From a bacterium (lineage in GTDB: Bacteria > SZUA-79 > Acidulodesulfobacterales > Acidulodesulfobacteraceae), in NCBI GenBank assembly GCA_027318865.1, contig DAHVOJ010000002.1, forward strand, positions 16,986-80,985: DNA of 64,000 bases, given 5' to 3'. Position 1 is the first letter of the stretch. Each line of letters begins with the position of its first letter. The position numbers and the translations under genes were made by a program. Positions 12,584 to 25,219 of this stretch are shown piece by piece. The notes below the pieces were generated by a model. The model did not search any database, was not told where the DNA came from, and saw only the letters and a list, made by a program, of their open reading frames with translations.

Positions 12584-13399
12584 TTAACGCTTTAAATAAT
12601 AGGACGCCGTATAATAAAAAAAAGGGGCGGCAAGTATGAGGCTGTCTATCCTGTCTAAAATACCGCCGTGACCAGGAATCAAATATCCGGAATCTTTTTT
12701 CCCGCCCATTCTTTTGATTAACGATTCGGTTAAGTCCCCGAACATCCCTGCTATAACCGTAACGGACGATAAAATTATAAATGAAACAGCTGTAAATCTT
12801 TTATAATCGTTTATAAAAATTCTAAAAATAAGAGCTATGAGAACCGCCGATAAAAAACCTATTAATGCGCCTTCCACGGTCTTCTTAGGGCTTAGCGAAA
12901 CGATAAGCTTATGCCTGCCGAAATGTCTTCCGCCGTAATACGCAAAAATATCGGACGCCCATACAAGTATAAATAAAAGTAAAAGGAGAAGTCTGCCGCT
13001 GGAAATCGCAAAAATTTTCAGAAGGAAAGATATGAGAAAGCCTGCATAAAGTATAGAAAATAGGTCTATAAATATACTTCTGCCCGAATCGGTTTTAAAG
13101 GAAAGCACGTTTTTGAAAAAAATCAAAAAAACCGATAAAAATAAGATAAATATAAAAGCATCCGGTTTTAGAAAAGCAAATGAAAATGCAGTTAATATAG
13201 CAAGAATTTCCGGCAGTATAAAATATCTATATCCGGATAAATCGAAAATGGAGTATATTTCATAAACGGAAAACGCCGTTATAACGGCGGATACTATAAA
13301 AAATTCGTATATATTCAGCAGGAATACAGATAAGATTATAACAGTTCCAAATATAATGCCGGACATAAATCTTTTAGGGTCAAAATTAGGTTTTTCCAA
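12584..13399 (-). CDS. cdsA: Phosphatidate cytidylyltransferase
   Basis: Multi-TM; SPKKTVEGALIGFLSA, GDLTESLIKRMGGKKDSGYLIPGHGGILDRIDSL. Confidence 0.94.
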   Translation of the reverse strand: MEKPNFDPKRFMSGIIFGTVIILSVFLLNIYEFFIVSAVITAFSVYEIYSIFDLSGYRYFILPEILAILTAFSFAFLKPDAFIFILFLSVFLIFFKNVLSFKTDSGRSIFIDLFSILYAGFLISFLLKIFAISSGRLLLLLLFILVWASDIFAYYGGRHFGRHKLIVSLSPKKTVEGALIGFLSAVLIALIFRIFINDYKRFTAVSFIILSSVTVIAGMFGDLTESLIKRMGGKKDSGYLIPGHGGILDRIDSLILAAPFFYYTASYYLKR

Positions 13400-14093
13400 A
13401 TCTTCTTATCCTTTTTTCATAATTTTTTAACGCCGCTATTAAGTTTTTCTTTCTAAAATCAGGCCATAGAGTTTTGGTAAAATAAAGTTCGGCATAGGCG
13501 GTCTGATAAAGCATAAAATTAGAAAGCCTAAGTTCGCCGCTTGTCCTTATGAGAAGATCGGGATCGGGAGTTCCTGCCGTGTATAGATAAGACGAAAAAA
13601 GTTTATCGTTTATATCTGTAAATTCTATCGCGCCTTTTTTTACGTCTTCGGCAATTTTACTTACCGCGTTTAATATTTCTTCCTTCGAGCCGTAACTTAA
13701 CGCAAGCGTTAAAGTTAATTCGCCGCCGTTTTTTGTTTTCTCCGCCGCCTTCGACACGGCAGTTTTCGATTTATCAGGCAATCTTCCGATATCGCCTATA
13801 AAATTAAGCCTGATTTTATTTTTAATAAGATACGGAAGTTCTAATTCGATATATTCGTCAAGAAGTTCCATTAAAGAATCTACTTCGTTTTCCGGTCTCT
13901 GCCAGTTTTCGGAAGAAAAAGCATAAACCGTAAGATATTTGATTTTATATTCTATAACTCCCTCGACAACGGATTTTAAAGATTTTATTCCCTCTATATG
14001 TCCGTAAATTCTGTCTAAATTCCTTTTCTTTGCCCATCTGCCGTTTCCGTCCATAATAACCGCAATGTGGCGGGGGAGATTTTTAAAAGTCAT
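13386..14093 (-). CDS. uppS: Isoprenyl (di-trans,poly-cis-undecaprenyl) diphosphate synthase
   Basis: PRHIAVIMDGNGRWAKKR, YAFSSENWQRP, DPDLLIRTSGELRLSNF; overlaps cdsA by 14 bp. Confidence 0.97.
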   Translation of the reverse strand: MTFKNLPRHIAVIMDGNGRWAKKRNLDRIYGHIEGIKSLKSVVEGVIEYKIKYLTVYAFSSENWQRPENEVDSLMELLDEYIELELPYLIKNKIRLNFIGDIGRLPDKSKTAVSKAAEKTKNGGELTLTLALSYGSKEEILNAVSKIAEDVKKGAIEFTDINDKLFSSYLYTAGTPDPDLLIRTSGELRLSNFMLYQTAYAELYFTKTLWPDFRKKNLIAALKNYEKRIRRFGKT

Positions 14094-14653
14094 ACTTCGG
14101 ATATTTCTTTCTCTTTGCGTTTTGTGATTTCGTCTATTTCCCTAATAAAATTATCGGTCAATTCTTGAATTTTTTTCTGGATTTTAAAAGACTGGTCTTC
14201 CGATATTTCTTTAGATTTCTCCGACGACTTTATTTTTTCGTTTGCCAATCTCCTGAAATTTCTCACTTCCTGTTTTATAGATTCGGATAATTTGCCTACC
14301 TGCTTTATGATTTCTTTGCGCCGCTCCTGCGTCAAAGCGGGTATGGCGATACTGATGCTTTTGCCGTCGTTTGAAGGATTTAAAGACGGGTCGTATTTTT
14401 GTATGGCTTTTTCTATTGCCGGAAGCGAACCTGCATCCCACGGATTTATCGTTATCGTCCTGCTGTCCGGAACCGAAATCGAAGCAAGCCTTATTATAGG
14501 GGAAACCGAACCGTAATATTCGACGTTAACCGCATCTATTAGTCCGGTCGATGCCCTTCCCGTCCTTATCCTCGCAAGTTCGCTTTTAAAAGCCGAAACC
14601 GCATGCAACATTTTCGATTTAGTTTCGTTGACAAATTCCGGTTCGTTCATCAT
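14090..14653 (-). CDS. frr: Ribosome recycling factor
   Basis: ELARIRTGRASTGLID, WDAGSLPAIEKAIQ, IPALTQERRKE. Confidence 0.97.
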   Translation of the reverse strand: MMNEPEFVNETKSKMLHAVSAFKSELARIRTGRASTGLIDAVNVEYYGSVSPIIRLASISVPDSRTITINPWDAGSLPAIEKAIQKYDPSLNPSNDGKSISIAIPALTQERRKEIIKQVGKLSESIKQEVRNFRRLANEKIKSSEKSKEISEDQSFKIQKKIQELTDNFIREIDEITKRKEKEISEV

Positions 14654-14670
14654 ATAAAGCTCCTCGAAAA

Positions 14671-15405
14671 TTAAGAATTAGAATTTGTAATTACCGTACC
14701 TATGGATTCGCCCCTAACGACTTTTAACAGATTGCCTTTGACGAGCAGGTTAAAAACGACTATAGGCAGTTCGTTGTCCATACATAAAGATATAGAAGTA
14801 GAATCCATAACTTTTAAATTTTTGTTTAGAACGTCTATATAAGAAAGTCTTTCAAATTTAACGGCTTCCCTGTTTACGAGAGGGTCTTCGGTATAAACGC
14901 CGTCTATTCTCGTGGCTTTCAGTATGACGTCCGCGTGAATTTCCATAGCCCTTAGAGAAGCGGCGGTATCGGTAGTAAAATATGGATTACCGGTTCCCGC
15001 GGCAAATATAACCACCCTCTTTTTTTCTAAATGGCGCAATGCCCTTCGGCGTATATAAGGTTCGGCAACCTGCTGCATTGCAATAGCCGTCTGCACCCTC
15101 GAAATTACGCCGTTATCCTCCAGGCTTGCCTGAAGGGCAAGAGCGTTTATAACGGTAGCAAGCATACCCATATAATCGCCCTGCGTGCGTTCTATCCCAA
15201 GCCCTTTGGACGAACTGCCGAATCCCCTGAAAATATTGCCGCCGCCTATGACGACCGCAACTTCGGCGCCCTCGGAGGTAACGGATTTTATTTCCTGCGA
15301 TACGAAATTTATAATCGCCGGATCTATTCCGCATTTGCTTCCGCCGGCTAAAGCCTCGCCGCTGACTTTCAGCAGTATTCTTTTATAATTAAGCCCCTGC
15401 ATCAT
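14671..15405 (-). CDS. pyrH: UMP kinase
   Basis: [38 protein letters not shown]. Confidence 0.97.
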   Translation of the reverse strand: MMQGLNYKRILLKVSGEALAGGSKCGIDPAIINFVSQEIKSVTSEGAEVAVVIGGGNIFRGFGSSSKGLGIERTQGDYMGMLATVINALALQASLEDNGVISRVQTAIAMQQVAEPYIRRRALRHLEKKRVVIFAAGTGNPYFTTDTAASLRAMEIHADVILKATRIDGVYTEDPLVNREAVKFERLSYIDVLNKNLKVMDSTSISLCMDNELPIVVFNLLVKGNLLKVVRGESIGTVITNSNS

Positions 15406-16007
15406 TCTCCCAGCTGATAACGGACGAATCTTTTTAAAATAATATTTTCTCCAAGTTTAGCTATATCGTTGTCTATTACGGCAGAAATATTTTTAGACGG
15501 GTCTTTTATGAAAGCCTGTTCGAGCAGACAGACGTCCTGATAATATTTTTCGAGCTTGCCTTCTATTATTTTTTCTTTAACAGCCTGCGGTTTATCCATA
15601 GTTGCAAGCTGTTCCCTGTATATTTCTTTTTCCTTCGCTATAATTTCGGGCTGAACCGCTTCTCTTTTAATATAAAGAGGGTTCGAAGCGGCTATATGCA
15701 TAGCGATATTTTTTGCGAGCTCCTGAAATTCCGCCGTTCTTGCGACAAAATCGGTTTCGCAGTTTATTTCTAAAAGCACTCCTATCCTGCCGCCTGCATG
15801 TATATAGGAATAAATTAAACCTTCTTTCGCTTCCCTGCCTGCTTTCTTCTGAGCTTTTGCAAGTCCTTTTTTTCTAAGGACTTCCACGGCTTTTTCCAAG
15901 TCGCCGCCCGTTTCTACGAGAACGTTTTTACAATCGACGAAACCTGCTCCGGTCATCTGCCGCAGATTTTTTACAAGTCCGGCGCTTATATTCTGTGCAT
16001 TATCCAA
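15402..16007 (-). CDS. tsf: Translation elongation factor Ts
   Basis: [43 protein letters not shown]. Confidence 0.97.
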   Translation of the reverse strand: MDNAQNISAGLVKNLRQMTGAGFVDCKNVLVETGGDLEKAVEVLRKKGLAKAQKKAGREAKEGLIYSYIHAGGRIGVLLEINCETDFVARTAEFQELAKNIAMHIAASNPLYIKREAVQPEIIAKEKEIYREQLATMDKPQAVKEKIIEGKLEKYYQDVCLLEQAFIKDPSKNISAVIDNDIAKLGENIILKRFVRYQLGE

Positions 16008-16045
16008 TTATTTTTTCCTCCCTTCCATCTCTTTTATAATTTGTT

Positions 16046-16867
16046 TTATATGGAAATATCTTCTTCTTCGCCGGCAGTTTCCGCGTTTCCGGCTGAAGCA
16101 GATACCGCTGCGGCAAAAATCTCTTCGGTGATAACTCCTTCCGGTAAAGGCTGTCCTTTCCCTTTGCCCGTCTTTTCTTCGTAAATCTTTCTTCCTTCGA
16201 TAATAGCATCGGACATCGTGCTTAAAATCAGCTTTATGGCTCTTATAGCATCGTCGTTTCCGGGTATTATCCAGTCCACCAATTCCGGGTCCGCATTGGT
16301 ATCGGTAACGCCTATAACCGGAATGCCAAGCCTTTTTGCCTCTTTAGCGGCTATAATTTCATGATGGACGTCCACTATAAAAATAGCATCCGGTATTTTA
16401 TACATATCCCTGAGGCCATTAAGAACTTTCTGGTGTTTAACGATTTCTTTTTCCATCCTTGCCATCTCTTTTTTGGTAAATCTGGAAAATTCTTCCGATT
16501 CTTTTAAGGCTTCGAGTTCTTTTAATCTCTGTATGGAAAGTTTAATAGTGGCAAAGTTGGTAATCATTCCGCCGAGCCATCTTTCGTTTACGTACGGCAT
16601 ACCGCACCTTTTAGATTCTTCCACCACGATAGGATTAGCCTGCTTTTTCGTACCTACGATAAGAATAACCCCTCCTTCTCCGGCTATACTTTCGAGCTTT
16701 TCGTAAGCCGCCGCGATATAAGGCAGGGCTTTTTGAAGATCTATTATATGGACACCGTTTCTCGCCCCGTAGATATATGGCCTCATTTTAGGGTTCCATC
16801 TTTTTGTCTGGTGTCCGAAATGGACGCCTGCTTCCAACAACTGCTTAATTGTAACGTTAAACGGCAT
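16046..16867 (-). CDS. rpsB: 30S ribosomal protein S2
   Basis: LLEAGVHFGHQTKRWNPKM, HIIDLQKAL, VTDTNADPELVDWIIPGNDDA. Confidence 0.98.
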   Translation of the reverse strand: MPFNVTIKQLLEAGVHFGHQTKRWNPKMRPYIYGARNGVHIIDLQKALPYIAAAYEKLESIAGEGGVILIVGTKKQANPIVVEESKRCGMPYVNERWLGGMITNFATIKLSIQRLKELEALKESEEFSRFTKKEMARMEKEIVKHQKVLNGLRDMYKIPDAIFIVDVHHEIIAAKEAKRLGIPVIGVTDTNADPELVDWIIPGNDDAIRAIKLILSTMSDAIIEGRKIYEEKTGKGKGQPLPEGVITEEIFAAAVSASAGNAETAGEEEDISI

Positions 16868-17053
16868 TTTAGTCTCCTTTTGCGCTTTTTTCTCCCCGCC
16901 TATAAAAACACTTCAAGCACAAATTAATAAGCGGGTACGATTTAGTTAAAGTTAAATTAAATTAAATTAAATTAAATTTAAATCTGCTTTATTTTTCTTT
17001 GAATTAACATATCTTTTTATCATTTTTAGACATTTATTGCAAGAAAAAAATCT

Positions 17054-17755
17054 TCAAAAGAAAATCTTCAAAAGAAAATTTAAAATATTATTATATCCGT
17101 TAACCGGAATCCTTTTTAACTCGAATGAGTTGTCGCCGACTTCTATCCTGCCGCTTGCGGTTGTAAACGCCGCGGTATAACCGGCGTTTTTAACCGCCCT
17201 CATAACGATTGGGTTATAAGCGCCGAAAGGATAAGAAAAAAAATCGACGGGAGCGTTAATAATATGTTCTAAATAAGCTTTCGAAGCGATAAGCTCGCCT
17301 ATTAAAACTCCTTCTTCGAGCCTGTCCAAATAATAATGGTTTATACCGTGCGAACCTATAAAAAACCCGTTTTTAAACATTTCTTTTATTTCGTTTTTAT
17401 TTAGAAAGTTTTCCTTAACCCTTTCTCTTTCGTCGGAAACGACGCTTTTCTTCCCGATGAAACCGCTGCTTACGAATATTATCGAGGAAAAACCGGCAGA
17501 CTTCAGTATCGGATAGGCGTTAAGATAATTATTTTCGTATCCGTCGTCGAACGTTATCAACAAAGGTTTTTTTACCGGCGGTTTATGCCCTTTTATAAAA
17601 GACAAAATTTCTTTGGGATTTACGGTATCGTATCCTAAAAATTTAAGCAGGGATACCTGCCTTTTAAACTGTTCCGGCGTAACGTATAAACCTTTATATA
17701 CGGCGTCTTTTTTAGGATAGTCTATTTTATGATAGTATAGAACGGGGATTTTCAT
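17054..17755 (-). CDS. Polysaccharide deacetylase family protein
   Basis: LLITFDDGYENNYLNAYPIL, GSHGINHYYL, FSYPFGAYN (NodB homology motifs). Confidence 0.92.
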   Translation of the reverse strand: MKIPVLYYHKIDYPKKDAVYKGLYVTPEQFKRQVSLLKFLGYDTVNPKEILSFIKGHKPPVKKPLLITFDDGYENNYLNAYPILKSAGFSSIIFVSSGFIGKKSVVSDERERVKENFLNKNEIKEMFKNGFFIGSHGINHYYLDRLEEGVLIGELIASKAYLEHIINAPVDFFSYPFGAYNPIVMRAVKNAGYTAAFTTASGRIEVGDNSFELKRIPVNGYNNILNFLLKIFF

Positions 17756-17767
17756 AAGATAAACCCG

Positions 17768-18944
17768 CTAACTTCTGTAAGATGCGTTTATATCGATATA
17801 CCCATAAGTAAGGTTGCACGTTAAAACCGACCTGCTTTTACTTCCGGCTTTCAAATCTATTTTGACATCTATTTCTTTTGGAGATAATACGGTTTCCTCG
17901 ATGCTTTTGCTCAATTTTTCTGAAGCGGTCGAATTTTCCACTATAATTTTTCCGTTTATGTAGATATCTATTCCGCCGCGGTTAAAAGGAACACCTGCTC
18001 TTCCCACCGCCGCCACTATTCTGCCCCAGTTTAAATCTTCCCCCGTTATCATAGTTTTAAACAGAGGAGAATTTGCAACCGTTAAAGCCGCTTTTTTAGC
18101 GCCGGATTCGGTGGAAGCATTCATAACGGTAACATTGATAAGCTTTGTAGCCCCCTCTCCGTCGAGAATTATCATTTTTGCAAGTTCGTAACAAACTTCG
18201 AAAAGAGCTTCTTTTACGATATTATAATTATCGATTCCACGCTTATTGCGAGCCGTTAAATCGATTAACGGCTCGTCCGCCGGGTAAAAAAAAGCGGCTG
18301 TATCGTTTGTGGAAGTATCGCCGTCGACGGTAATCGAATTAAACGATTTTTCGACGCATTCTTTAAACATTGCGTCCGCGGTTTCTTTTTTTAAAGGAAT
18401 GTCCGTAAATATAAACGCAAGCATCGTCGCCATATCAGGCATAATCATACCCGACCCTTTAGCGGCTCCTTCTATTTTATAGTTTGCGCCGCCGAACGAA
18501 ACATTTTTGGAAACAGCCTTAGGAAACGTATCGGTGGTCATAATCGCCATTGTAAAATCGCCGAACCCGTTTTTGCCCGCCGATTTAATTAATCCGGGAA
18601 CGGCGCGTTCTATAAGAGAAACGTTAAGCCTTTCGCCTATTACGCCTGTAGAACATACAAAAACGCCGCTTTCCTCGATACCGGCTTCTTTTGCAACCGA
18701 CCGGACGACTTTCTTTGCATCCGCTATTCCGTACTTGCCGTTGCATGCATTGGCATTTCCCGAGTTTACGATCAACGCCCTTATAATATTCTTAGAATTT
18801 TTCTTAGATATAATTACCGGAGCCGCTTTAACCTTATTGCGCGTAAAAACGGCGCTGACCCTTAGAGGAATTTCGGAAATCATTAATCCTACGTCTAAAC
18901 CTTTATTTTTTTTCAGTCCGCAGGCTTTACCCGAAAATAAGAAA

Positions 18945-18961
<17 letters not shown>
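17768..18961 (-). CDS. argJ: Bifunctional ornithine acetyltransferase/N-acetylglutamate synthase (start moved from ORF start 19015 to MGKINNF at 18961)
   Basis: [36 protein letters not shown] (autocleavage region), [11 protein letters not shown]. The 19015 start overlaps secA by 71 bp; 18961 reduces this to 17 bp. Confidence 0.93.
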
Positions 18962-21587
<2,626 letters not shown>

Positions 21588-21604
21588 AGTAAATATTCTC
21601 CTTT

Positions 21605-23020
21605 TTATTTTCCCGAAACCCGAATGTTTTCGAACAGTATCGAAGGCGAACCTATCGAACCGAAAAAACGTATATCGTCCGCTATTTTCGATATATCGTT
21701 AAATAACCGCATAATATTTCCGCTGACCACTATTCCTTTAACGGGAAAATCAATTTTTCCGTTTTTGACGTAAAATCCCGATGCCCCCAGAGAAAATTCT
21801 CCGGTATAAGGCTTTGCCATGTGCAAACCCATTAATTCGTTTATATATAAACCTTCTTTAACAGAGCTAATTATGTCGAGAATATTAGTTCCGCCGTTTT
21901 TTATAAAAAAATTTGTGGAGCCGACGTCGGGCGGAAGAGTAAAAGATCGCCCCGCAGAATTTCCGGTCGATTTTACTCCGTACATTTTCGCATATTCTAT
22001 ATCGTAAAGATAGGAATTTATCGTGCCGGACGAACATAAATCTTTTTTCCGCATCTTTACGCCTTCTCTGTCGAATAAATCCGTCAGCGCTCCTCCGTAT
22101 AACAGACCGTCGTCTATTATGTTTAATTTATCCGAAAATACTTTTTCCCCTATTTTACCTTCCAGCAAAGATTTCTTTTTATAAACGCTGTCGGCGTAAA
22201 AGGATTGCTTCAGAATTCCGAGAATTTCGGAAGAAGTATAGTTATCGAACACAATGTTATAATTCCTGCTCGCGACGGTTTTGGCTCCAAGCTGGTCAAC
22301 GCCTTTTTTGGCGGCGTTCATAGCAACTTTTTTAAATTTTAAATCTCCGAAATTATGCGAGAAATCAAAATCGAATCCCGAACCGGTATCTTCGCCGTCG
22401 CGTGATGCCGCCGATAAAAATATCTCGTAAAACGTTTTCCTCGAAGATACGTCGATTCCGTTGGAATTATAAAACCTTTTTGTAATTAGGGTTTCGGAAT
22501 ACGACGGCTTATCTACTTTATATATTTTTTTATCGTAAGAATAAGCGGTTTCTTCCATTTCCAGCAGTAAAGATTTCTTTCTATCTATATCTATATCTTT
22601 GCCGTTGTCAGAATAAATGCCTAATTTTTCCGGAGCATCCGCATCGTTATCGGGATTTTCGCCTTTTTCGGCAAATCCGGCATATTCGTTTGCATCCATA
22701 TATTTTAAAAGGGAATATGCCCCGCCTAACGCGTTTAAAATTTTACTATCTTCCAATCCAAGACAATATGAAAAACTCATTTTCTTTTTGTCTAAAAGCC
22801 TTATATTAAGACCGTTGGTTTCGGCATTTACGTAATTAGATATGCCGCCGTCTTCGGACTCCATTTTTAACACCTTTGAATTAAACATATAAAGCTCGAA
22901 TTTTACGCCTTTCTTTCCGCAATAATCGCTTGCGATCGAAACCGCGGAATCGAAAGACGAATTCCCGTCTCTATCGTAAAGCAAGGCTCCGCCGGACTTT
23001 TTTTTATTTAAAGCCGTCAT
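21605..23020 (-). CDS. TldD/PmbA (TldE) family metalloprotease component
   Basis: [71 protein letters not shown]. Confidence 0.85.
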   Translation of the reverse strand: MTALNKKKSGGALLYDRDGNSSFDSAVSIASDYCGKKGVKFELYMFNSKVLKMESEDGGISNYVNAETNGLNIRLLDKKKMSFSYCLGLEDSKILNALGGAYSLLKYMDANEYAGFAEKGENPDNDADAPEKLGIYSDNGKDIDIDRKKSLLLEMEETAYSYDKKIYKVDKPSYSETLITKRFYNSNGIDVSSRKTFYEIFLSAASRDGEDTGSGFDFDFSHNFGDLKFKKVAMNAAKKGVDQLGAKTVASRNYNIVFDNYTSSEILGILKQSFYADSVYKKKSLLEGKIGEKVFSDKLNIIDDGLLYGGALTDLFDREGVKMRKKDLCSSGTINSYLYDIEYAKMYGVKSTGNSAGRSFTLPPDVGSTNFFIKNGGTNILDIISSVKEGLYINELMGLHMAKPYTGEFSLGASGFYVKNGKIDFPVKGIVVSGNIMRLFNDISKIADDIRFFGSIGSPSILFENIRVSGK

Positions 23021-23073
23021 ATGTATGTTTTCCTTTTTTAATTTAATTTAGCTGAATTACGAATATTGTTTGT

Positions 23074-23898
23074 CTATTTATTATTTACACGGGATATTAT
23101 ATCCGCGGCAACTTCCTCTATAGATTTCTCGGTAATATCTATGACGTATGCGTTTAATCGGGAGTATATAGACAGCGAATGGGAAAGCTCCTTTTCTATA
23201 GATTCTTTCGACACGTAATCCTGGGAAAGGGGAAGCCCCATTCTCTTTAATCTTTCTTTTCTCAGGTTCGAAATTCTAAGCGGATCGGAGATAAGCCCGA
23301 ATATTTTTCCTTTAGGAACTTCGTAAACCGCTTCGTCGATAACCTGGGAATCTATTATAGGAATATTTGCCGCTTTAAAGCCTCTCTGGGCAAGAAAGAG
23401 ACACAGAGGGGTCTTCGATGTTCTGGAGACTCCCAGTATAAGAGCATCGGCTTCGGAAATTTCGTCTATCCTCTGTCCGTCGTCGTGTTTTACCGCATAT
23501 TCCAGCGCATCGATTCTTTTGAAATATTCGTCGTTGACCCTGTGGATTAATCCCGGCTTTCTTTCGGGGGACAGATTTAGGATATTTGCTAATGAATTTA
23601 ATACCGGACCAATGATATCTATGCTTATTATGCCTTTTTCGGCCGATTCCTGAAGCATAATGTTTCTGAGACCGTCCTTAACAAGCGTAAAAATAACTAA
23701 GGCATTTTTATCGGCGGCTTCCGTAATTATTTCTCTTAATTTTAGTTCCGAGTCGATTAATAAAAACCGCTTGAGCCGGACTTCCGGAATAGAAAACTGA
23801 GATATTGCCGCCCTGGCTACCTTTTCGGCGGTTTCTCCCGTCGAATCCGATACCACGAAAACTTGAAAATCTTTGCTTTTTTCGTTTTTATTATTCAT
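23074..23898 (-). CDS. PEP synthase / pyruvate phosphate dikinase regulatory protein (PSRP, kinase-phosphorylase)
   Basis: VFVVSDSTGETAEKVARAA, ILGVSRTSKTPLCLFLAQRGFKAANIPI. Confidence 0.94.
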   Translation of the reverse strand: MNNKNEKSKDFQVFVVSDSTGETAEKVARAAISQFSIPEVRLKRFLLIDSELKLREIITEAADKNALVIFTLVKDGLRNIMLQESAEKGIISIDIIGPVLNSLANILNLSPERKPGLIHRVNDEYFKRIDALEYAVKHDDGQRIDEISEADALILGVSRTSKTPLCLFLAQRGFKAANIPIIDSQVIDEAVYEVPKGKIFGLISDPLRISNLRKERLKRMGLPLSQDYVSKESIEKELSHSLSIYSRLNAYVIDITEKSIEEVAADIISRVNNK

Positions 23899-23925
23899 AG
23901 TTCTGCCCTATATAATATATATTAT

Positions 23926-24297
23926 TTACATATGAGTTTTTAAGCCCATTTTTTTCCACATAAGCATACCGCCCTTCAGATTATAAACATTATTAAAACC
24001 GTGCCTTTTAAGCATGGCACAGGCGGAATAACTTCTTACGCCGCTGCGGCAGACCGCAATTATTTCTTTTTCTTTATGCGGTTCTAATTCTTTAATTTTT
24101 AAAGGTAAAAGTTTTATAGGGATTAATTTCGAATTTTCCAGGTGTCCCAAATTACCGCTATATTCATGCGGGTCCCTTACGTCTATTACAATAGTATTTT
24201 TACCTTCTTTATCTTCCGATAATTTTTTAAAAGCTTCTTCGGGGGTTATCTGACTAACGTCTTTCGAACAGCCTTCCCCTTTAAAAATGTTAAACAT
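23926..24297 (-). CDS. Rhodanese-like domain protein
   Basis: VIDVRDPHEYSGNLGHLENSKLIPI, IIAVCRSGVRSYSACAMLKRHGFNNVYNLKGGMLMWK; active-site CRSGVRS. Confidence 0.94.
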   Translation of the reverse strand: MFNIFKGEGCSKDVSQITPEEAFKKLSEDKEGKNTIVIDVRDPHEYSGNLGHLENSKLIPIKLLPLKIKELEPHKEKEIIAVCRSGVRSYSACAMLKRHGFNNVYNLKGGMLMWKKMGLKTHM

Positions 24298-24383
24298 TGC
24301 TTGGTTCCCCTCTTCTTTATATTTTTATGCAAATTGTATTTATTATAATACATCGTTCAGGTTTTGTCTATATTTTTACAGTT

Positions 24384-24549
24384 CCCAAAATTGCCGATAG
24401 AAAATTATTTTTCTGGATTCCTGCTTACGCAGGAATGACTTCGCAGGTTTTAAGGTCTTCACCCAACGGGTGTCATTCCCGCGTAGGCGGGAATCCAGTA
24501 TTTATTTAACTTTAAAGCCATTTTAATGGTTTCTATCGGCAATTTTGGG
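24384..24549. mobile_element. MITE-like element: perfect 20-bp terminal inverted repeats enclosing two inverted dRS3-like palindromes
   Basis: Left TIR CCCAAAATTGCCGATAGAAA (24384-24403), right TIR TTTCTATCGGCAATTTTGGG (24530-24549), exact reverse complements. Confidence 0.7.
24413..24498. repeat. Inverted pair of 27-bp dRS3-like repeats, CTGGATTCC[T/C]GC[T/C]TACGC[A/G]GGAATGAC
   Basis: Copies at 24413-24439 and 24472-24498 (reverse complement) differ at 3 positions; right copy contains ATTCCC-N8-GGGAAT. Confidence 0.85.
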
Positions 24550-24589
24550 GGGCGCGTTTCGAATCCGCCCGACTCTATTTTTATAATTT

Positions 24590-25219
24590 TTATAATTTAA
24601 GCATTACGGCAGTTTCGTCGCAATCGGGAAATTTGACACAGTTTATGCAGTCGCTCCATATCTTATGCGGTAATTCCGATTTGTCTATAATTTTAAAACC
24701 GGATTTTTGAAAAAATTGCGGTTTATAAGTAAGGGCAAAGATATTTGTTATTTTAAAAAATTTCGCCTCTTCGATACATTTTTTTATAAGTTCCGTTCCG
24801 ATAAGTTTTCGCGTATAAGGTTTTTTTACCGCTAAAGACCTGATTTCCGCAAGGTCTTCCCATACTATTGTAAGAGCGCAAGCTCCTATAACATCAGGCG
24901 CGCGGCCCGCTCCGCCGGACCCTTCTTCGCCTTCTTCGCCTTCGTTTTCTATTTCCGCTATATAAAAATCGCGCAGATGTTCATATATATCGCTCATAGA
25001 ACGCGGAAGCATTTCTCCCGCCCTGGAATATTCCAAAAAAAGATTATAAAGATGTTTGACGTCGCACATTAGAGCCTTTCGCAATACCGCTTTAACGGTC
25101 CTGGTATTCTCCTTTGCGGGTTTAATTTTTTCCGCCGTTTCTATTTCAATTTCTATTTCGGTAGGATAAAAAATAGTTCCTCCGCCTTTTTCGTATCTCT
25201 GTCTGCCCGTCTTATACAA
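24590..25219 (-). CDS. GNAT acetyltransferase, short ArgA-like N-acetylglutamate synthase candidate (start uncertain, possibly TTG at 25219)
   Basis: EIRSLAVKKPYTRKLIGTELIKKCIEEA, TYKPQFFQKSGF, LPHKIWSDCINCVKFPDCDETAVML. The track ORF start (25414) would lie inside recN on the same strand. Confidence 0.75.
   Translation of the reverse strand: MYKTGRQRYEKGGGTIFYPTEIEIEIETAEKIKPAKENTRTVKAVLRKALMCDVKHLYNLFLEYSRAGEMLPRSMSDIYEHLRDFYIAEIENEGEEGEEGSGGAGRAPDVIGACALTIVWEDLAEIRSLAVKKPYTRKLIGTELIKKCIEEAKFFKITNIFALTYKPQFFQKSGFKIIDKSELPHKIWSDCINCVKFPDCDETAVMLKL

Noticed and set aside
16890-16935. Possible rpsB leader hairpin (CCCGC...GCGGG)
   Set aside because: Only a 5-bp stem around a long loop; too weak to call without covariation data
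24297-24509. 70-aa plus ORF ending FFWIPAYAGMTSQ...CHSRVGGNPVFI
   Set aside because: Classic spurious translation of dRS3-like palindromic repeats (WIPAYAGMT / HSRVGGNP strings), not a gene
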